The notes: generated by a model from the sequence alone, not told the origin. A DNA stretch of 64,000 bases from Membranipora membranacea (GCA_914767715.1 OU612073.1:17296001-17360000); one strand, 5' to 3'; shown: positions 45,301 to 58,175, counted from the first letter of the stretch. Made by a program: numbers and translations.

Positions 45301-48300
45301 CAAGTTCTTCCCCCGCATCGAATCTGGGCATTAAAAAGGGGGCAAGTTCTTCCCCCGCATCGAATCTGGGCATTAAAAAGGGGGCAAGTTCTTCCCCCGC
45401 ATCGAATCTGGGCATTAAAAAGGGGGCAAGTTCTTCCCCCGCATCGAATCTGGGCATTAAAAAGGGGGCAAGTTCTTCCCCCGCATCGAATCTGGGCATT
45501 AAAAAGGGGGCAAGTTCTTCCCCCGCATCGAATCTGGGCATTAAAAAGGGGGCAAGTTCTTCCCCCGCATCGAATCTGGGCATTAAAAAGGGGGCAAGTT
45601 CTTCCCCCGCATCGAATCTGGGCATTAAAAAGGGGGCAAGTTCTTCCCCCGCATCGAATCTGGGCATTAAAAAGGGGGCAAGTTCTTCCCCCGCATCGAA
45701 TCTGGGCATTAAAAAGGGGGCAAGTTCTTCCCCCGCATCGAATCTGGGCATTAAAAAGGGGGCAAGTTCTTCCCCCGCATCGAATCTGGGCATTAAAAAG
45801 GGGGCAAGTTCTTCCCCCGCATCGAATCTGGGCATTAAAAAGGGGGCAAGTTCTTCCCCCGCATCGAATCTGGGCATTAAAAAGGGGGCAAGTTCTTCCC
45901 CCGCATCGAATCTGGGCATTAAAAAGGGGGCAAGTTCTTCCCCCGCATCGAATCTGGGCATTAAAAAGGGGGCAAGTTCTTCCCCCGCATCGAATCTGGG
46001 CATTAAAAAGGGGGCAAGTTCTTCCCCCGCATCGAATCTGGGCATTAAAAAGGGGGCAAGTTCTTCCCCCGCATCGAATCTGGGCATTAAAAAGGGGGCA
46101 AGTTCTTCCCCCGCATCGAATCTGGGCATTAAAAAGGGGGCAAGTTCTTCCCCCGCATCGAATCTGGGCATTAAAAAGGGGGCAAGTTCTTCCCCCGCAT
46201 CGAATCTGGGCATTAAAAAGGGGGCAAGTTCTTCCCCCGCATCGAATCTGGGCATTAAAAAGGGGGCAAGTTCTTCCCCCGCATCGAATCTGGGCATTAA
46301 AAAGGGGGCAAGTTCTTCCCCCGCATCGAATCTGGGCATTAAAAAGGGGGCAAGTTCTTCCCCCGCATCGAATCTGGGCATTAAAAAGGGGGCAAGTTCT
46401 TCCCCCGCATCGAATCTGGGCATTAAAAAGGGGGCAAGTTCTTCCCCCGCATCGAATCTGGGCATTAAAAAGGGGGCAAGTTCTTCCCCCGCATCGAATC
46501 TGGGCATTAAAAAGGGGGCAAGTTCTTCCCCCGCATCGAATCTGGGCATTAAAAAGGGGGCAAGTTCTTCCCCCGCATCGAATCTGGGCATTAAAAAGGG
46601 GGCAAGTTCTTCCCCCGCATCGAATCTGGGCATTAAAAAGGGGGCAAGTTCTTCCCCCGCATCGAATCTGGGCATTAAAAAGGGGGCAAGTTCTTCCCCC
46701 GCATCGAATCTGGGCATTAAAAAGGGGGCAAGTTCTTCCCCCGCATCGAATCTGGGCATTAAAAAGGGGGCAAGTTCTTCCCCCGCATCGAATCTGGGCA
46801 TTAAAAAGGGGGCAAGTTCTTCCCCCGCATCGAATCTGGGCATTAAAAAGGGGGCAAGTTCTTCCCCCGCATCGAATCTGGGCATTAAAAAGGGGGCAAG
46901 TTCTTCCCCCGCATCGAATCTGGGCATTAAAAAGGGGGCAAGTTCTTCCCCCGCATCGAATCTGGGCATTAAAAAGGGGGCAAGTTCTTCCCCCGCATCG
47001 AATCTGGGCATTAAAAAGGGGGCAAGTTCTTCCCCCGCATCGAATCTGGGCATTAAAAAGGGGGCAAGTTCTTCCCCCGCATCGAATCTGGGCATTAAAA
47101 AGGGGGCAAGTTCTTCCCCCGCATCGAATCTGGGCATTAAAAAGGGGGCAAGTTCTTCCCCCGCATCGAATCTGGGCATTAAAAAGGGGGCAAGTTCTTC
47201 CCCCGCATCGAATCTGGGCATTAAAAAGGGGGCAAGTTCTTCCCCCGCATCGAATCTGGGCATTAAAAAGGGGGCAAGTTCTTCCCCCGCATCGAATCTG
47301 GGCATTAAAAAGGGGGCAAGTTCTTCCCCCGCATCGAATCTGGGCATTAAAAAGGGGGCAAGTTCTTCCCCCGCATCGAATCTGGGCATTAAAAAGGGGG
47401 CAAGTTCTTCCCCCGCATCGAATCTGGGCATTAAAAAGGGGGCAAGTTCTTCCCCCGCATCGAATCTGGGCATTAAAAAGGGGGCAAGTTCTTCCCCCGC
47501 ATCGAATCTGGGCATTAAAAAGGGGGCAAGTTCTTCCCCCGCATCGAATCTGGGCATTAAAAAGGGGGCAAGTTCTTCCCCCGCATCGAATCTGGGCATT
47601 AAAAAGGGGGCAAGTTCTTCCCCCGCATCGAATCTGGGCATTAAAAAGGGGGCAAGTTCTTCCCCCGCATCGAATCTGGGCATTAAAAAGGGGGCAAGTT
47701 CTTCCCCCGCATCGAATCTGGGCATTAAAAAGGGGGCAAGTTCTTCCCCCGCATCGAATCTGGGCATTAAAAAGGGGGCAAGTTCTTCCCCCGCATCGAA
47801 TCTGGGCATTAAAAAGGGGGCAAGTTCTTCCCCCGCATCGAATCTGGGCATTAAAAAGGGGGCAAGTTCTTCCCCCGCATCGAATCTGGGCATTAAAAAG
47901 GGGGCAAGTTCTTCCCCCGCATCGAATCTGGGCATTAAAAAGGGGGCAAGTTCTTCCCCCGCATCGAATCTGGGCATTAAAAAGGGGGCAAGTTCTTCCC
48001 CCGCATCGAATCTGGGCATTAAAAAGGGGGCAAGTTCTTCCCCCGCATCGAATCTGGGCATTAAAAAGGGGGCAAGTTCTTCCCCCGCATCGAATCTGGG
48101 CATTAAAAAGGGGGCAAGTTCTTCCCCCGCATCGAATCTGGGCATTAAAAAGGGGGCAAGTTCTTCCCCCGCATCGAATCTGGGCATTAAAAAGGGGGCA
48201 AGTTCTTCCCCCGCATCGAATCTGGGCATTAAAAAGGGGGCAAGTTCTTCCCCCGCATCGAATCTGGGCATTAAAAAGGGGGCAAGTTCTTCCCCCGCAT

Positions 48301-51054
48301 CGAATCTGGGCATTAAAAAGGGGGCAAGTTCTTCCCCCGCATCGAATCTGGGCATTAAAAAGGGGGCAAGTTCTTCCCCCGCATCGAATCTGGGCATTAA
48401 AAAGGGGGCAAGTTCTTCCCCCGCATCGAATCTGGGCATTAAAAAGGGGGCAAGTTCTTCCCCCGCATCGAATCTGGGCATTAAAAAGGGGGCAAGTTCT
48501 TCCCCCGCATCGAATCTGGGCATTAAAAAGGGGGCAAGTTCTTCCCCCGCATCGAATCTGGGCATTAAAAAGGGGGCAAGTTCTTCCCCCGCATCGAATC
48601 TGGGCATTAAAAAGGGGGCAAGTTCTTCCCCCGCATCGAATCTGGGCATTAAAAAGGGGGCAAGTTCTTCCCCCGCATCGAATCTGGGCATTAAAAAGGG
48701 GGCAAGTTCTTCCCCCGCATCGAATCTGGGCATTAAAAAGGGGGCAAGTTCTTCCCCCGCATCGAATCTGGGCATTAAAAAGGGGGCAAGTTCTTCCCCC
48801 GCATCGAATCTGGGCATTAAAAAGGGGGCAAGTTCTTCCCCCGCATCGAATCTGGGCATTAAAAAGGGGGCAAGTTCTTCCCCCGCATCGAATCTGGGCA
48901 TTAAAAAGGGGGCAAGTTCTTCCCCCGCATCGAATCTGGGCATTAAAAAGGGGGCAAGTTCTTCCCCCGCATCGAATCTGGGCATTAAAAAGGGGGCAAG
49001 TTCTTCCCCCGCATCGAATCTGGGCATTAAAAAGGGGGCAAGTTCTTCCCCCGCATCGAATCTGGGCATTAAAAAGGGGGCAAGTTCTTCCCCCGCATCG
49101 AATCTGGGCATTAAAAAGGGGGCAAGTTCTTCCCCCGCATCGAATCTGGGCATTAAAAAGGGGGCAAGTTCTTCCCCCGCATCGAATCTGGGCATTAAAA
49201 AGGGGGCAAGTTCTTCCCCCGCATCGAATCTGGGCATTAAAAAGGGGGCAAGTTCTTCCCCCGCATCGAATCTGGGCATTAAAAAGGGGGCTAGTTCTTC
49301 CCCCGCATCGAATCTGGGCATTAAAAAGGGGGCAAGTTCTTCCCCCGCATCGAATCTGGGCATTAAAAAGGGGGCAAGTTCTTCCCCCGCATCGAATCTG
49401 GGCATTAAAAAGGGGGCAAGTTCTTCCCCCGCATCGAATCTGGGCATTAAAAAGGGGGCAAGTTCTTCCCCCGCATCGAATCTGGGCATTAAAAAGGGGG
49501 CAAGTTCTTCCCCCGCATCGAATCTGGGCATTAAAAAGGGGGCAAGTTCTTCCCCCGCATCGAATCTGGGCATTAAAAAGGGGGCAAGTTCTTCCCCCGC
49601 ATCGAATCTGGGCATTAAAAAGGGGGCAAGTTCTTCCCCCGCATCGAATCTGGGCATTAAAAAGGGGGCTAGTTCTTCCCCCGCATCGAATCTGGGCATT
49701 AAAAAGGGGGCTAGTTCTTCCCCCGCATCGAATCTGGGCATTAAAAAGGGGGCTAGTTCTTCCCCCGCATCGAATCTGGGCATTAAAAAGGGGGCTAGTT
49801 CTTCCCCCGCATCGAATCTGGGCATTAAAAAGGGGGCTAGTTCTTCCCCCGCATCGAATCTGGGCATTAAAAAGGGGGCTAGTTCTTCCCCCGCATCGAA
49901 TCTGGGCATTAAAAAGGGGGCTAGTTCTTCCCCCGCATCGAATCTGGGCATTAAAAAGGGGGCTAGTTCTTCCCCCGCATCGAATCTGGGCATTAAAAAG
50001 GGGGCTAGTTCTTCCCCCGCATCGAATCTGGGCATTAAAAAGGGGGCTAGTTCTTCCCCCGCATCGAATCTGGGCATTAAAAAGGGGGCTAGTTCTTCCC
50101 CCGCATCGAATCTGGGCATTAAAAAGGGGGCTAGTTCTTCCCCCGCATCGAATCTGGGCATTAAAAAGGGGGCTAGTTCTTCCCCCGCATCGAATCTGGG
50201 CATTAAAAAGGGGGCTAGTTCTTCCCCCGCATCGAATCTGGGCATTAAAAAGGGGGCTAGTTCTTCCCCCGCATCGAATCTGGGCATTAAAAAGGGGGCT
50301 AGTTCTTCCCCCGCATCGAATCTGGGCATTAAAAAGGGGGCTAGTTCTTCCCCCGCATCGAATCTGGGCATTAAAAAGGGGGCTAGTTCTTCCCCCGCAT
50401 CGAATCTGGGCATTAAAAAGGGGGCTAGTTCTTCCCCCGCATCGAATCTGGGCATTAAAAAGGGGGCTAGTTCTTCCCCCGCATCGAATCTGGGCATTAA
50501 AAAGGGGGCTAGTTCTTCCCCCGCATCGAATCTGGGCATTAAAAAGGGGGCTAGTTCTTCCCCCGCATCGAATCTGGGCATTAAAAAGGGGGCTAGTTCT
50601 TCCCCCGCATCGAATCTGGGCATTAAAAAGGGGGCTAGTTCTTCCCCCGCATCGAATCTGGGCATTAAAAAGGGGGCTAGTTCTTCCCCCGCATCGAATC
50701 TGGGCATTAAAAAGGGGGCTAGTTCTTCCCCCGCATCGAATCTGGGCATCAAAAAGGGGGCTAGTTCTTCCCCCGCATCGAATCTGGGCATCAAAAAGGG
50801 GGCTAGTTCTTCCCCCGCATCGAATCTGGGCATCAAAAAGGGGGCTAGTTCTTCCCCCGCATCGAATCTGGGCAACAAAAAGGGGGCTAGTTCTTCCCCC
50901 GCATCGAATCTGGGCATCAAAAAGGGGGCTAGTTCTTCCCCCGCATCGAATCTGGGCATCAAAAAGGGGGCTAGTTCTTCCCCCGCATCGAATCTGGGCA
51001 TCAAAAAGGGGGCTAGTTCTTCCCCCGCATCGAATCTGGGCATCAAAAAGGGGG
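42361..51054 (+). repeat. Satellite block 3: 207 copies of a 42-bp unit
   Basis: The unit starts CAAGTTCTTCCCCCGCATCG, continues AATCTGGGCATT and ends AAAAAGGGGG; 207 units fit the interval exactly. Across unit borders GGGGGCAAGT repeats the 10-mer of block 2 in the same orientation. GGGGGCAAG-TT-CTTCCCCC is a near-palindrome with one bulged C. Variants are zoned: the first 174 units begin CAAG (except unit 166, at 49291, which begins CTAG); units from 49669 on begin CTAG; the last eight also have CATC, or once CAAC, instead of CATT. Because 42 is a multiple of three, two frames per strand stay open, giving giant artificial ORFs. Confidence 0.97.
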
Positions 51055-54000
51055 CTAGTTCTTCCCCCGCATCGAATCTGGGCCACGCTGCGAAGGGCTG
51101 GGGCCCTCCTTGCGCGTCCAGCTTCCCCCGCATCGAATCTGGGCCACGCTGCGAAGGGCTGGGGCCCTCGCGAAGGGCTGGGGCCCTCCTTGCGCGTCCA
51201 GCTTCCCCCGCATCGAATCTGGGCCACGCTGCGAAGGGCTGGGGCCCTCCTTGCGCGTCCAGCTTCCCCCGCATCGAATCTGGGCCACGCTGCGAAGGGC
51301 TGGGGCCCTCCTTGCGCGTCCAGCTTCCCCCGCATCGAATCTGGGCCACGCTGCGAAGGGCTGGGGCCCTCCTTGCGCGTCCAGCTTCCCCCGCATCGAA
51401 TCTGGGCCACGCTGCGAAGGGCTGGGGCCCTCCTTGCGCGTCCAGCTTCCCCCGCATCGAATCTGGGCCACGCTGCGAAGGGCTGGGGCCCTCCTTGCGC
51501 GTCCAGCTTCCCCCGCATCGAATCTGGGCCACGCTGCGAAGGGCTGGGGCCCTCCTTGCGCGTCCAGCTTCCCCCGCATCGAATCTGGGCCACGCTGCGA
51601 AGGGCTGGGGCCCTCCTTGCGCGTCCAGCTTCCCCCGCATCGAATCTGGGCCACGCTGCGAAGGGCTGGGGCCCTCCTTGCGCGTCCAGCTTCCCCCGCA
51701 TCGAATCTGGGCCACGCTGCGAAGGGCTGGGGCCCTCCTTGCGCGTCCAGCTTCCCCCGCATCGAATCTGGGCCACGCTGCGAAGGGCTGGGGCCCTCCT
51801 TGCGCGTCCAGCTTCCCCCGCATCGAATCTGGGCCACGCTGCGAAGGGCTGGGGCCCTCCTTGCGCGTCCAGCTTCCCCCGCATCGAATCTGGGGCCCTC
51901 CTTGCGCGTCCAGCTTCCCCCGCATCGAATCTGGGCCACGCTGCGAAGGGCTGGGGCCCTCCTTGCGCGTCCAGCTTCCCCCGCATCGAATCTGGGCCAC
52001 GCTGCGAAGGGCTGGGGCCCTCCTTGCGCGTCCAGCTTCCCCCGCATCGAATCTGGGCCACGCTGCGAAGGGCTGGGGCCCTCCTTGCGCGTCCAGCTTC
52101 CCCCGCATCGAATCTGGGCCACGCTGCGAAGGGCTGGGGCCCTCCTTGCGCGTCCAGCTTCCCCCGCATCGAATCTGGGCCACGCTGCGAAGGGCTGGGG
52201 CCCTCCTTGCGCGTCCAGCTTCCCCCGCATCGAATCTGGGCCACGCTGCGAAGGGCTGGGGCCCTCCTTGCGCGTCCAGCTTCCCCCGCATCGAATCTGG
52301 GCCACGCTGCGAAGGGCTGGGGCCCTCCTTGCGCGTCCAGCTTCCCCCGCATCGAATCTGGGCCACGCTGCGAAGGGCTGGGGCCCTCCTTGCGCGTCCA
52401 GCTTCCCCCGCATCGAATCTGGGCCACGCTGCGAAGGGCTGGGGCCCTCCTTGCGCGTCCAGCTTCCCCCGCATCGAATCTGGGCCACGCTGCGAAGGGC
52501 TGGGGCCCTCCTTGCGCGTCCAGCTTCCCCCGCATCGAATCTGGGCCACGCTGCGAAGGGCTGGGGCCCTCCTTGCGCGTCCAGCTTCCCCCGCATCGAA
52601 TCTGGGCCACGCTGCGAAGGGCTGGGGCCCTCCTTGCGCGTCCAGCTTCCCCCGCATCGAATCTGGGCCACGCTGCGAAGGGCTGGGGCCCTCCTTGCGC
52701 GTCCAGCTTCCCCCGCATCGAATCTGGGCCACGCTGCGAAGGGCTGGGGCCCTCCTTGCGCGTCCAGCTTCCCCCGCATCGAATCTGGGCCACGCTGCGA
52801 AGGGCTGGGGCCCTCCTTGCGCGTCCAGCTTCCCCCGCATCGAATCTGGGCCACGCTGCGAAGGGCTGGGGCCCTCCTTGCGCGTCCAGCTTCCCCCGCA
52901 TCGAATCTGGGCCACGCTGCGAAGGGCTGGGGCCCTCCTTGCGCGTCCAGCTTCCCCCGCATCGAATCTGGGCCACGCTGCGAAGGGCTGGGGCCCTCCT
53001 TGCGCGTCCAGCTTCCCCCGCATCGAATCTGGGCCACGCTGCGAAGGGCTGGGGCCCTCCTTGCGCGTCCAGCTTCCCCCGCATCGAATCTGGGCCACGC
53101 TGCGAAGGGCTGGGGCCCTCCTTGCGCGTCCAGCTTCCCCCGCATCGAATCTGGGCCACGCTGCGAAGGGCTGGGGCCCTCCTTGCGCGTCCAGCTTCCC
53201 CCGCATCGAATCTGGGCCACGCTGCGAAGGGCTGGGGCCCTCCTTGCGCGTCCAGCTTCCCCCGCATCGAATCTGGGCCACGCTGCGAAGGGCTGGGGCC
53301 CTCCTTGCGCGTCCAGCTTCCCCCGCATCGAATCTGGGCCACGCTGCGAAGGGCTGGGGCCCTCCTTGCGCGTCCAGCTTCCCCCGCATCGAATCTGGGC
53401 CACGCTGCGAAGGGCTGGGGCCCTCCTTGCGCGTCCAGCTTCCCCCGCATCGAATCTGGGCCACGCTGCGAAGGGCTGGGGCCCTCCTTGCGCGTCCAGC
53501 TTCCCCCGCATCGAATCTGGGCCACGCTGCGAAGGGCTGGGGCCCTCCTTGCGCGTCCAGCTTCCCCCGCATCGAATCTGGGCCACGCTGCGAAGGGCTG
53601 GGGCCCTCCTTGCGCGTCCAGCTTCCCCCGCATCGAATCTGGGCCACGCTGCGAAGGGCTGGGGCCCTCCTTGCGCGTCCAGCTTCCCCCGCATCGAATC
53701 TGGGCCACGCTGCGAAGGGCTGGGGCCCTCCTTGCGCGTCCAGCTTCCCCCGCATCGAATCTGGGCCACGCTGCGAAGGGCTGGGGCCCTCCTTGCGCGT
53801 CCAGCTTCCCCCGCATCGAATCTGGGCCACGCTGCGAAGGGCTGGGGCCCTCCTTGCGCGTCCAGCTTCCCCCGCATCGAATCTGGGCCACGCTGCGAAG
53901 GGCTGGGGCCCTCCTTGCGCGTCCAGCTTCCCCCGCATCGAATCTGGGCCACGCTGCGAAGGGCTGGGGCCCTCCTTGCGCGTCCAGCTTCCCCCGCATC

Positions 54001-57000
54001 GAATCTGGGCCACGCTGCGAAGGGCTGGGGCCCTCCTTGCGCGTCCAGCTTCCCCCGCATCGAATCTGGGCCACGCTGCGAAGGGCTGGGGCCCTCCTTG
54101 CGCGTCCAGCTTCCCCCGCATCGAATCTGGGCCACGCTGCGAAGGGCTGGGGCCCTCCTTGCGCGTCCAGCTTCCCCCGCATCGAATCTGGGCCACGCTG
54201 CGAAGGGCTGGGGCCCTCCTTGCGCGTCCAGCTTCCCCCGCATCGAATCTGGGCCACGCTGCGAAGGGCTGGGGCCCTCCTTGCGCGTCCAGCTTCCCCC
54301 GCATCGAATCTGGGCCACGCTGCGAAGGGCTGGGGCCCTCCTTGCGCGTCCAGCTTCCCCCGCATCGAATCTGGGCCACGCTGCGAAGGGCTGGGGCCCT
54401 CCTTGCGCGTCCAGCTTCCCCCGCATCGAATCTGGGCCACGCTGCGAAGGGCTGGGGCCCTCCTTGCGCGTCCAGCTTCCCCCGCATCGAATCTGGGCCA
54501 CGCTGCGAAGGGCTGGGGCCCTCCTTGCGCGTCCAGCTTCCCCCGCATCGAATCTGGGCCACGCTGCGAAGGGCTGGGGCCCTCCTTGCGCGTCCAGCTT
54601 CCCCCGCATCGAATCTGGGCCACGCTGCGAAGGGCTGGGGCCCTCCTTGCGCGTCCAGCTTCCCCCGCATCGAATCTGGGCCACGCTGCGAAGGGCTGGG
54701 GCCCTCCTTGCGCGTCCAGCTTCCCCCGCATCGAATCTGGGCCACGCTGCGAAGGGCTGGGGCCCTCCTTGCGCGTCCAGCTTCCCCCGCATCGAATCTG
54801 GGCCACGCTGCGAAGGGCTGGGGCCCTCCTTGCGCGTCCAGCTTCCCCCGCATCGAATCTGGGCCACGCTGCGAAGGGCTGGGGCCCTCCTTGCGCGTCC
54901 AGCTTCCCCCGCATCGAATCTGGGCCACGCTGCGAAGGGCTGGGGCCCTCCTTGCGCGTCCAGCTTCCCCCGCATCGAATCTGGGCCACGCTGCGAAGGG
55001 CTGGGGCCCTCCTTGCGCGTCCAGCTTCCCCCGCATCGAATCTGGGCCACGCTGCGAAGGGCTGGGGCCCTCCTTGCGCGTCCAGCTTCCCCCGCATCGA
55101 ATCTGGGCCACGCTGCGAAGGGCTGGGGCCCTCCTTGCGCGTCCAGCTTCCCCCGCATCGAATCTGGGCCACGCTGCGAAGGGCTGGGGCCCTCCTTGCG
55201 CGTCCAGCTTCCCCCGCATCGAATCTGGGCCACGCTGCGAAGGGCTGGGGCCCTCCTTGCGCGTCCAGCTTCCCCCGCATCGAATCTGGGCCACGCTGCG
55301 AAGGGCTGGGGCCCTCCTTGCGCGTCCAGCTTCCCCCGCATCGAATCTGGGCCACGCTGCGAAGGGCTGGGGCCCTCCTTGCGCGTCCAGCTTCCCCCGC
55401 ATCGAATCTGGGCCACGCTGCGAAGGGCTGGGGCCCTCCTTGCGCGTCCAGCTTCCCCCGCATCGAATCTGGGCCACGCTGCGAAGGGCTGGGGCCCTCC
55501 TTGCGCGTCCAGCTTCCCCCGCATCGAATCTGGGCCACGCTGCGAAGGGCTGGGGCCCTCCTTGCGCGTCCAGCTTCCCCCGCATCGAATCTGGGCCACG
55601 CTGCGAAGGGCTGGGGCCCTCCTTGCGCGTCCAGCTTCCCCCGCATCGAATCTGGGCCACGCTGCGAAGGGCTGGGGCCCTCCTTGCGCGTCCAGCTTCC
55701 CCCGCATCGAATCTGGGCCACGCTGCGAAGGGCTGGGGCCCTCCTTGCGCGTCCAGCTTCCCCCGCATCGAATCTGGGCCACGCTGCGAAGGGCTGGGGC
55801 CCTCCTTGCGCGTCCAGCTTCCCCCGCATCGAATCTGGGCCACGCTGCGAAGGGCTGGGGCCCTCCTTGCGCGTCCAGCTTCCCCCGCATCGAATCTGGG
55901 CCACGCTGCGAAGGGCTGGGGCCCTCCTTGCGCGTCCAGCTTCCCCCGCATCGAATCTGGGCCACGCTGCGAAGGGCTGGGGCCCTCCTTGCGCGTCCAG
56001 CTTCCCCCGCATCGAATCTGGGCCACGCTGCGAAGGGCTGGGGCCCTCCTTGCGCGTCCAGCTTCCCCCGCATCGAATCTGGGCCACGCTGCGAAGGGCT
56101 GGGGCCCTCCTTGCGCGTCCAGCTTCCCCCGCATCGAATCTGGGCCACGCTGCGAAGGGCTGGGGCCCCCCTTGCGCGTCCAGCTTCCCCCGCATCGAAT
56201 CTGGGCCACGCTGCGAAGGGCTGGGGCCCCCCTTGCGCGTCCAGCTTCCCCCGCATCGAATCTGGGCCACGCTGCGAAGGGCTGGGGCCCCCCTTGCGCG
56301 TCCAGCTTCCCCCGCATCGAATCTGGGCCACGCTGCGAAGGGCTGGGGCCCCCCTTGCGCGTCCAGCTTCCCCCGCATCGAATCTGGGCCACGCTGCGAA
56401 GGGCTGGGGCCCCCCTTGCGCGTCCAGCTTCCCCCGCATCGAATCTGGGCCACGCTGCGAAGGGCTGGGGCCCCCCTTGCGCGTCCAGCTTCCCCCGCAT
56501 CGAATCTGGGCCACGCTGCGAAGGGCTGGGGCCCCCCTTGCGCGTCCAGCTTCCCCCGCATCGAATCTGGGCCACGCTGCGAAGGGCTGGGGCCCCCCTT
56601 GCGCGTCCAGCTTCCCCCGCATCGAATCTGGGCCACGCTGCGAAGGGCTGGGGCCCCCCTTGCGCGTCCAGCTTCCCCCGCATCGAATCTGGGCCACGCT
56701 GCGAAGGGCTGGGGCCCCCCTTGCGCGTCCAGCTTCCCCCGCATCGAATCTGGGCCACGCTGCGAAGGGCTGGGGCCCCCCTTGCGCGTCCAGCTTCCCC
56801 CGCATCGAATCTGGGCCACGCTGCGAAGGGCTGGGGCCCCCCTTGCGCGTCCAGCTTCCCCCGCATCGAATCTGGGCCACGCTGCGAAGGGCTGGGGCCC
56901 CCCTTGCGCGTCCAGCTTCCCCCGCATCGAATCTGGGCCACGCTGCGAAGGGCTGGGGCCCCCCTTGCGCGTCCAGCTTCCCCCGCATCGAATCTGGGCC

Positions 57001-57309
57001 ACGCTGCGAAGGGCTGGGGCCCCCCGTGCGCGTCCAGCTTCCCCCGCATCGAATCTGGGCCACGCTGCGAAGGGCTGGGGCCCCCCTTGCGCGTCCAGCT
57101 TCCCCCGCATCGAATCTGGGCCACGCTGCGAAGGGCTGGGGCCCCCCCTTGCGCGTCCAGCTTCCCCCGCATCGAATCTGGGCCACGCTGCGAAGGGCTG
57201 GGGCCCCCCTTGCGCGTCCAGCTTCCCCCGCATCGAATCTGGGCCACGCTGCGAAGGGCTGGGGCCCCCCTTGCGCGTCCAGCTTCCCCCGCATCGAATC
57301 TGGGCCACG
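51055..57309 (+). repeat. Satellite block 4: 102 copies of a 61-bp GC-rich unit
   Basis: From 51061 the unit shares a 23-base core with block 3 (from CTTCCCCCGC through ATCTGGGC) and continues CACGCTGCGAAGGGCTGGGG and CCCTCCTTGCGCGTCCAG. The first core belongs to a hybrid with the last CTAGTT of block 3. Counting by the core start, 102 full units and a 27-base partial unit end at 57309. Irregularities are a 19-base internal duplication near 51170, a 20-base deletion near 51893, a CCCTCC to CCCCCC variant in roughly the last 19 units, one extra C near 57150 and one T to G change near 57026. All six frames are stop-free within the unit. Confidence 0.97.
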
Positions 57310-58130
57310 TAATTTGGTAACACAAATTCATCAATATTCTCATGATCATCATAGCTGTATTAAATATATGAGCTATTCCCGGGAGCGGGAGAGGTGCTCG
57401 GCAAATGATGTGTATTTCATCATTGTACTGATTTGAAAAATAATACAAGGCTCTCAACTTTCATGGCTCTCCACAATGTAATAATGGGTCATAACTACGA
57501 GTCAATTTACACACACTCTATTTATCTATAATCACACAAAGCTGACCTTAGCTGTAGAAAGTTATTTAGTTGAGCTTGCAGTAGACTTATAAGTTATGTA
57601 CATGTGTCTTTTGAGAGGTAATTAGACATGCATAGCTTACAACTTTTACATAATGTATAGTCTTCTGTGGGCATTCTGAGTCATCTCAATTATAGAGCAT
57701 TATAGCACACTGCTTGCAGATTGACTCTGTGATACGATTCTCTCTGCACTGTAGCGACAGTGCCATGGCACTGGCCCAATTGACCTAATTTCACTTTGCG
57801 TATAGAAGCTAACTCTATCCTGTTCGGGTGGGGTGACTTTTCAGTATGAGAACTCAAGCATATTTAAATTAGTTCAGTCGCTACGGTGCAAAGATAACCA
57901 ACCTGAATTGATTGGTGCACATGCGCAAAGTGGCTTTATAAAGCATTTATCATTAATGGCGCCCCGGTGTTTTGAACTATTAAATTATTTCCGATCTTCC
58001 AGCAATCTGCAAAATATAATTTTGTAACTCATATTCATGATTGTCATAACTGCGTTAATTCTGAGTACTTGTTTGACCGGGATTGGGGGGGGGGGGGGGG
58101 GGGTAGGGTGACCATTTATCAGAAATAGAG
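57310..58130. other. Right flank of the satellite, partly a direct repeat
   Basis: Unique AT-rich sequence resumes abruptly after GGCCACG. Part of it (57395-57625) is duplicated near 62180-62665 and is listed separately. A run of 21 G residues lies at 58085-58105. No gene was supported. Confidence 0.4.
57395..57625 (+). repeat. Direct repeat flanking the LINE region, left copy
   Basis: CAAATGATGTGTATTT, then CAACTTTCATGGCTCTCCAC, and GCAGTAGACTTATAAGTTAT a little further on, all recur in the same order at 62183, 62524 and 62630. The right copy has about 300 extra bases between the first two blocks. It is probably an old local duplication of the region upstream of the innexin gene. Confidence 0.75.
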
Positions 58131-58131
58131 A

Positions 58132-58175
58132 CAAGACTAGTGATGGGTGAGTCAAGTCAAGCTAGTTTGGCGAGG
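58132..58175 (+). repeat. hAT-like terminal sequence, left
   Basis: CTAGTGATGGGTGAGTCAAG, followed by TCAAGCTAG, resembles the ends of hAT-type DNA transposons (TAGTGATGGGC). An inverted relative lies at 62110-62150. Confidence 0.4.

Noticed and set aside
42361-57309. CRISPR-like array
   Set aside because: Repeats are contiguous with no unique spacers, and the genome is eukaryotic.
41013-57320. Giant ORFs of more than 5000 codons on both strands across the satellite blocks
   Set aside because: They follow from repeat units without stop codons in several frames. The translation is pure repeat, overlaps equally long frames on both strands, and has no start context or domain.
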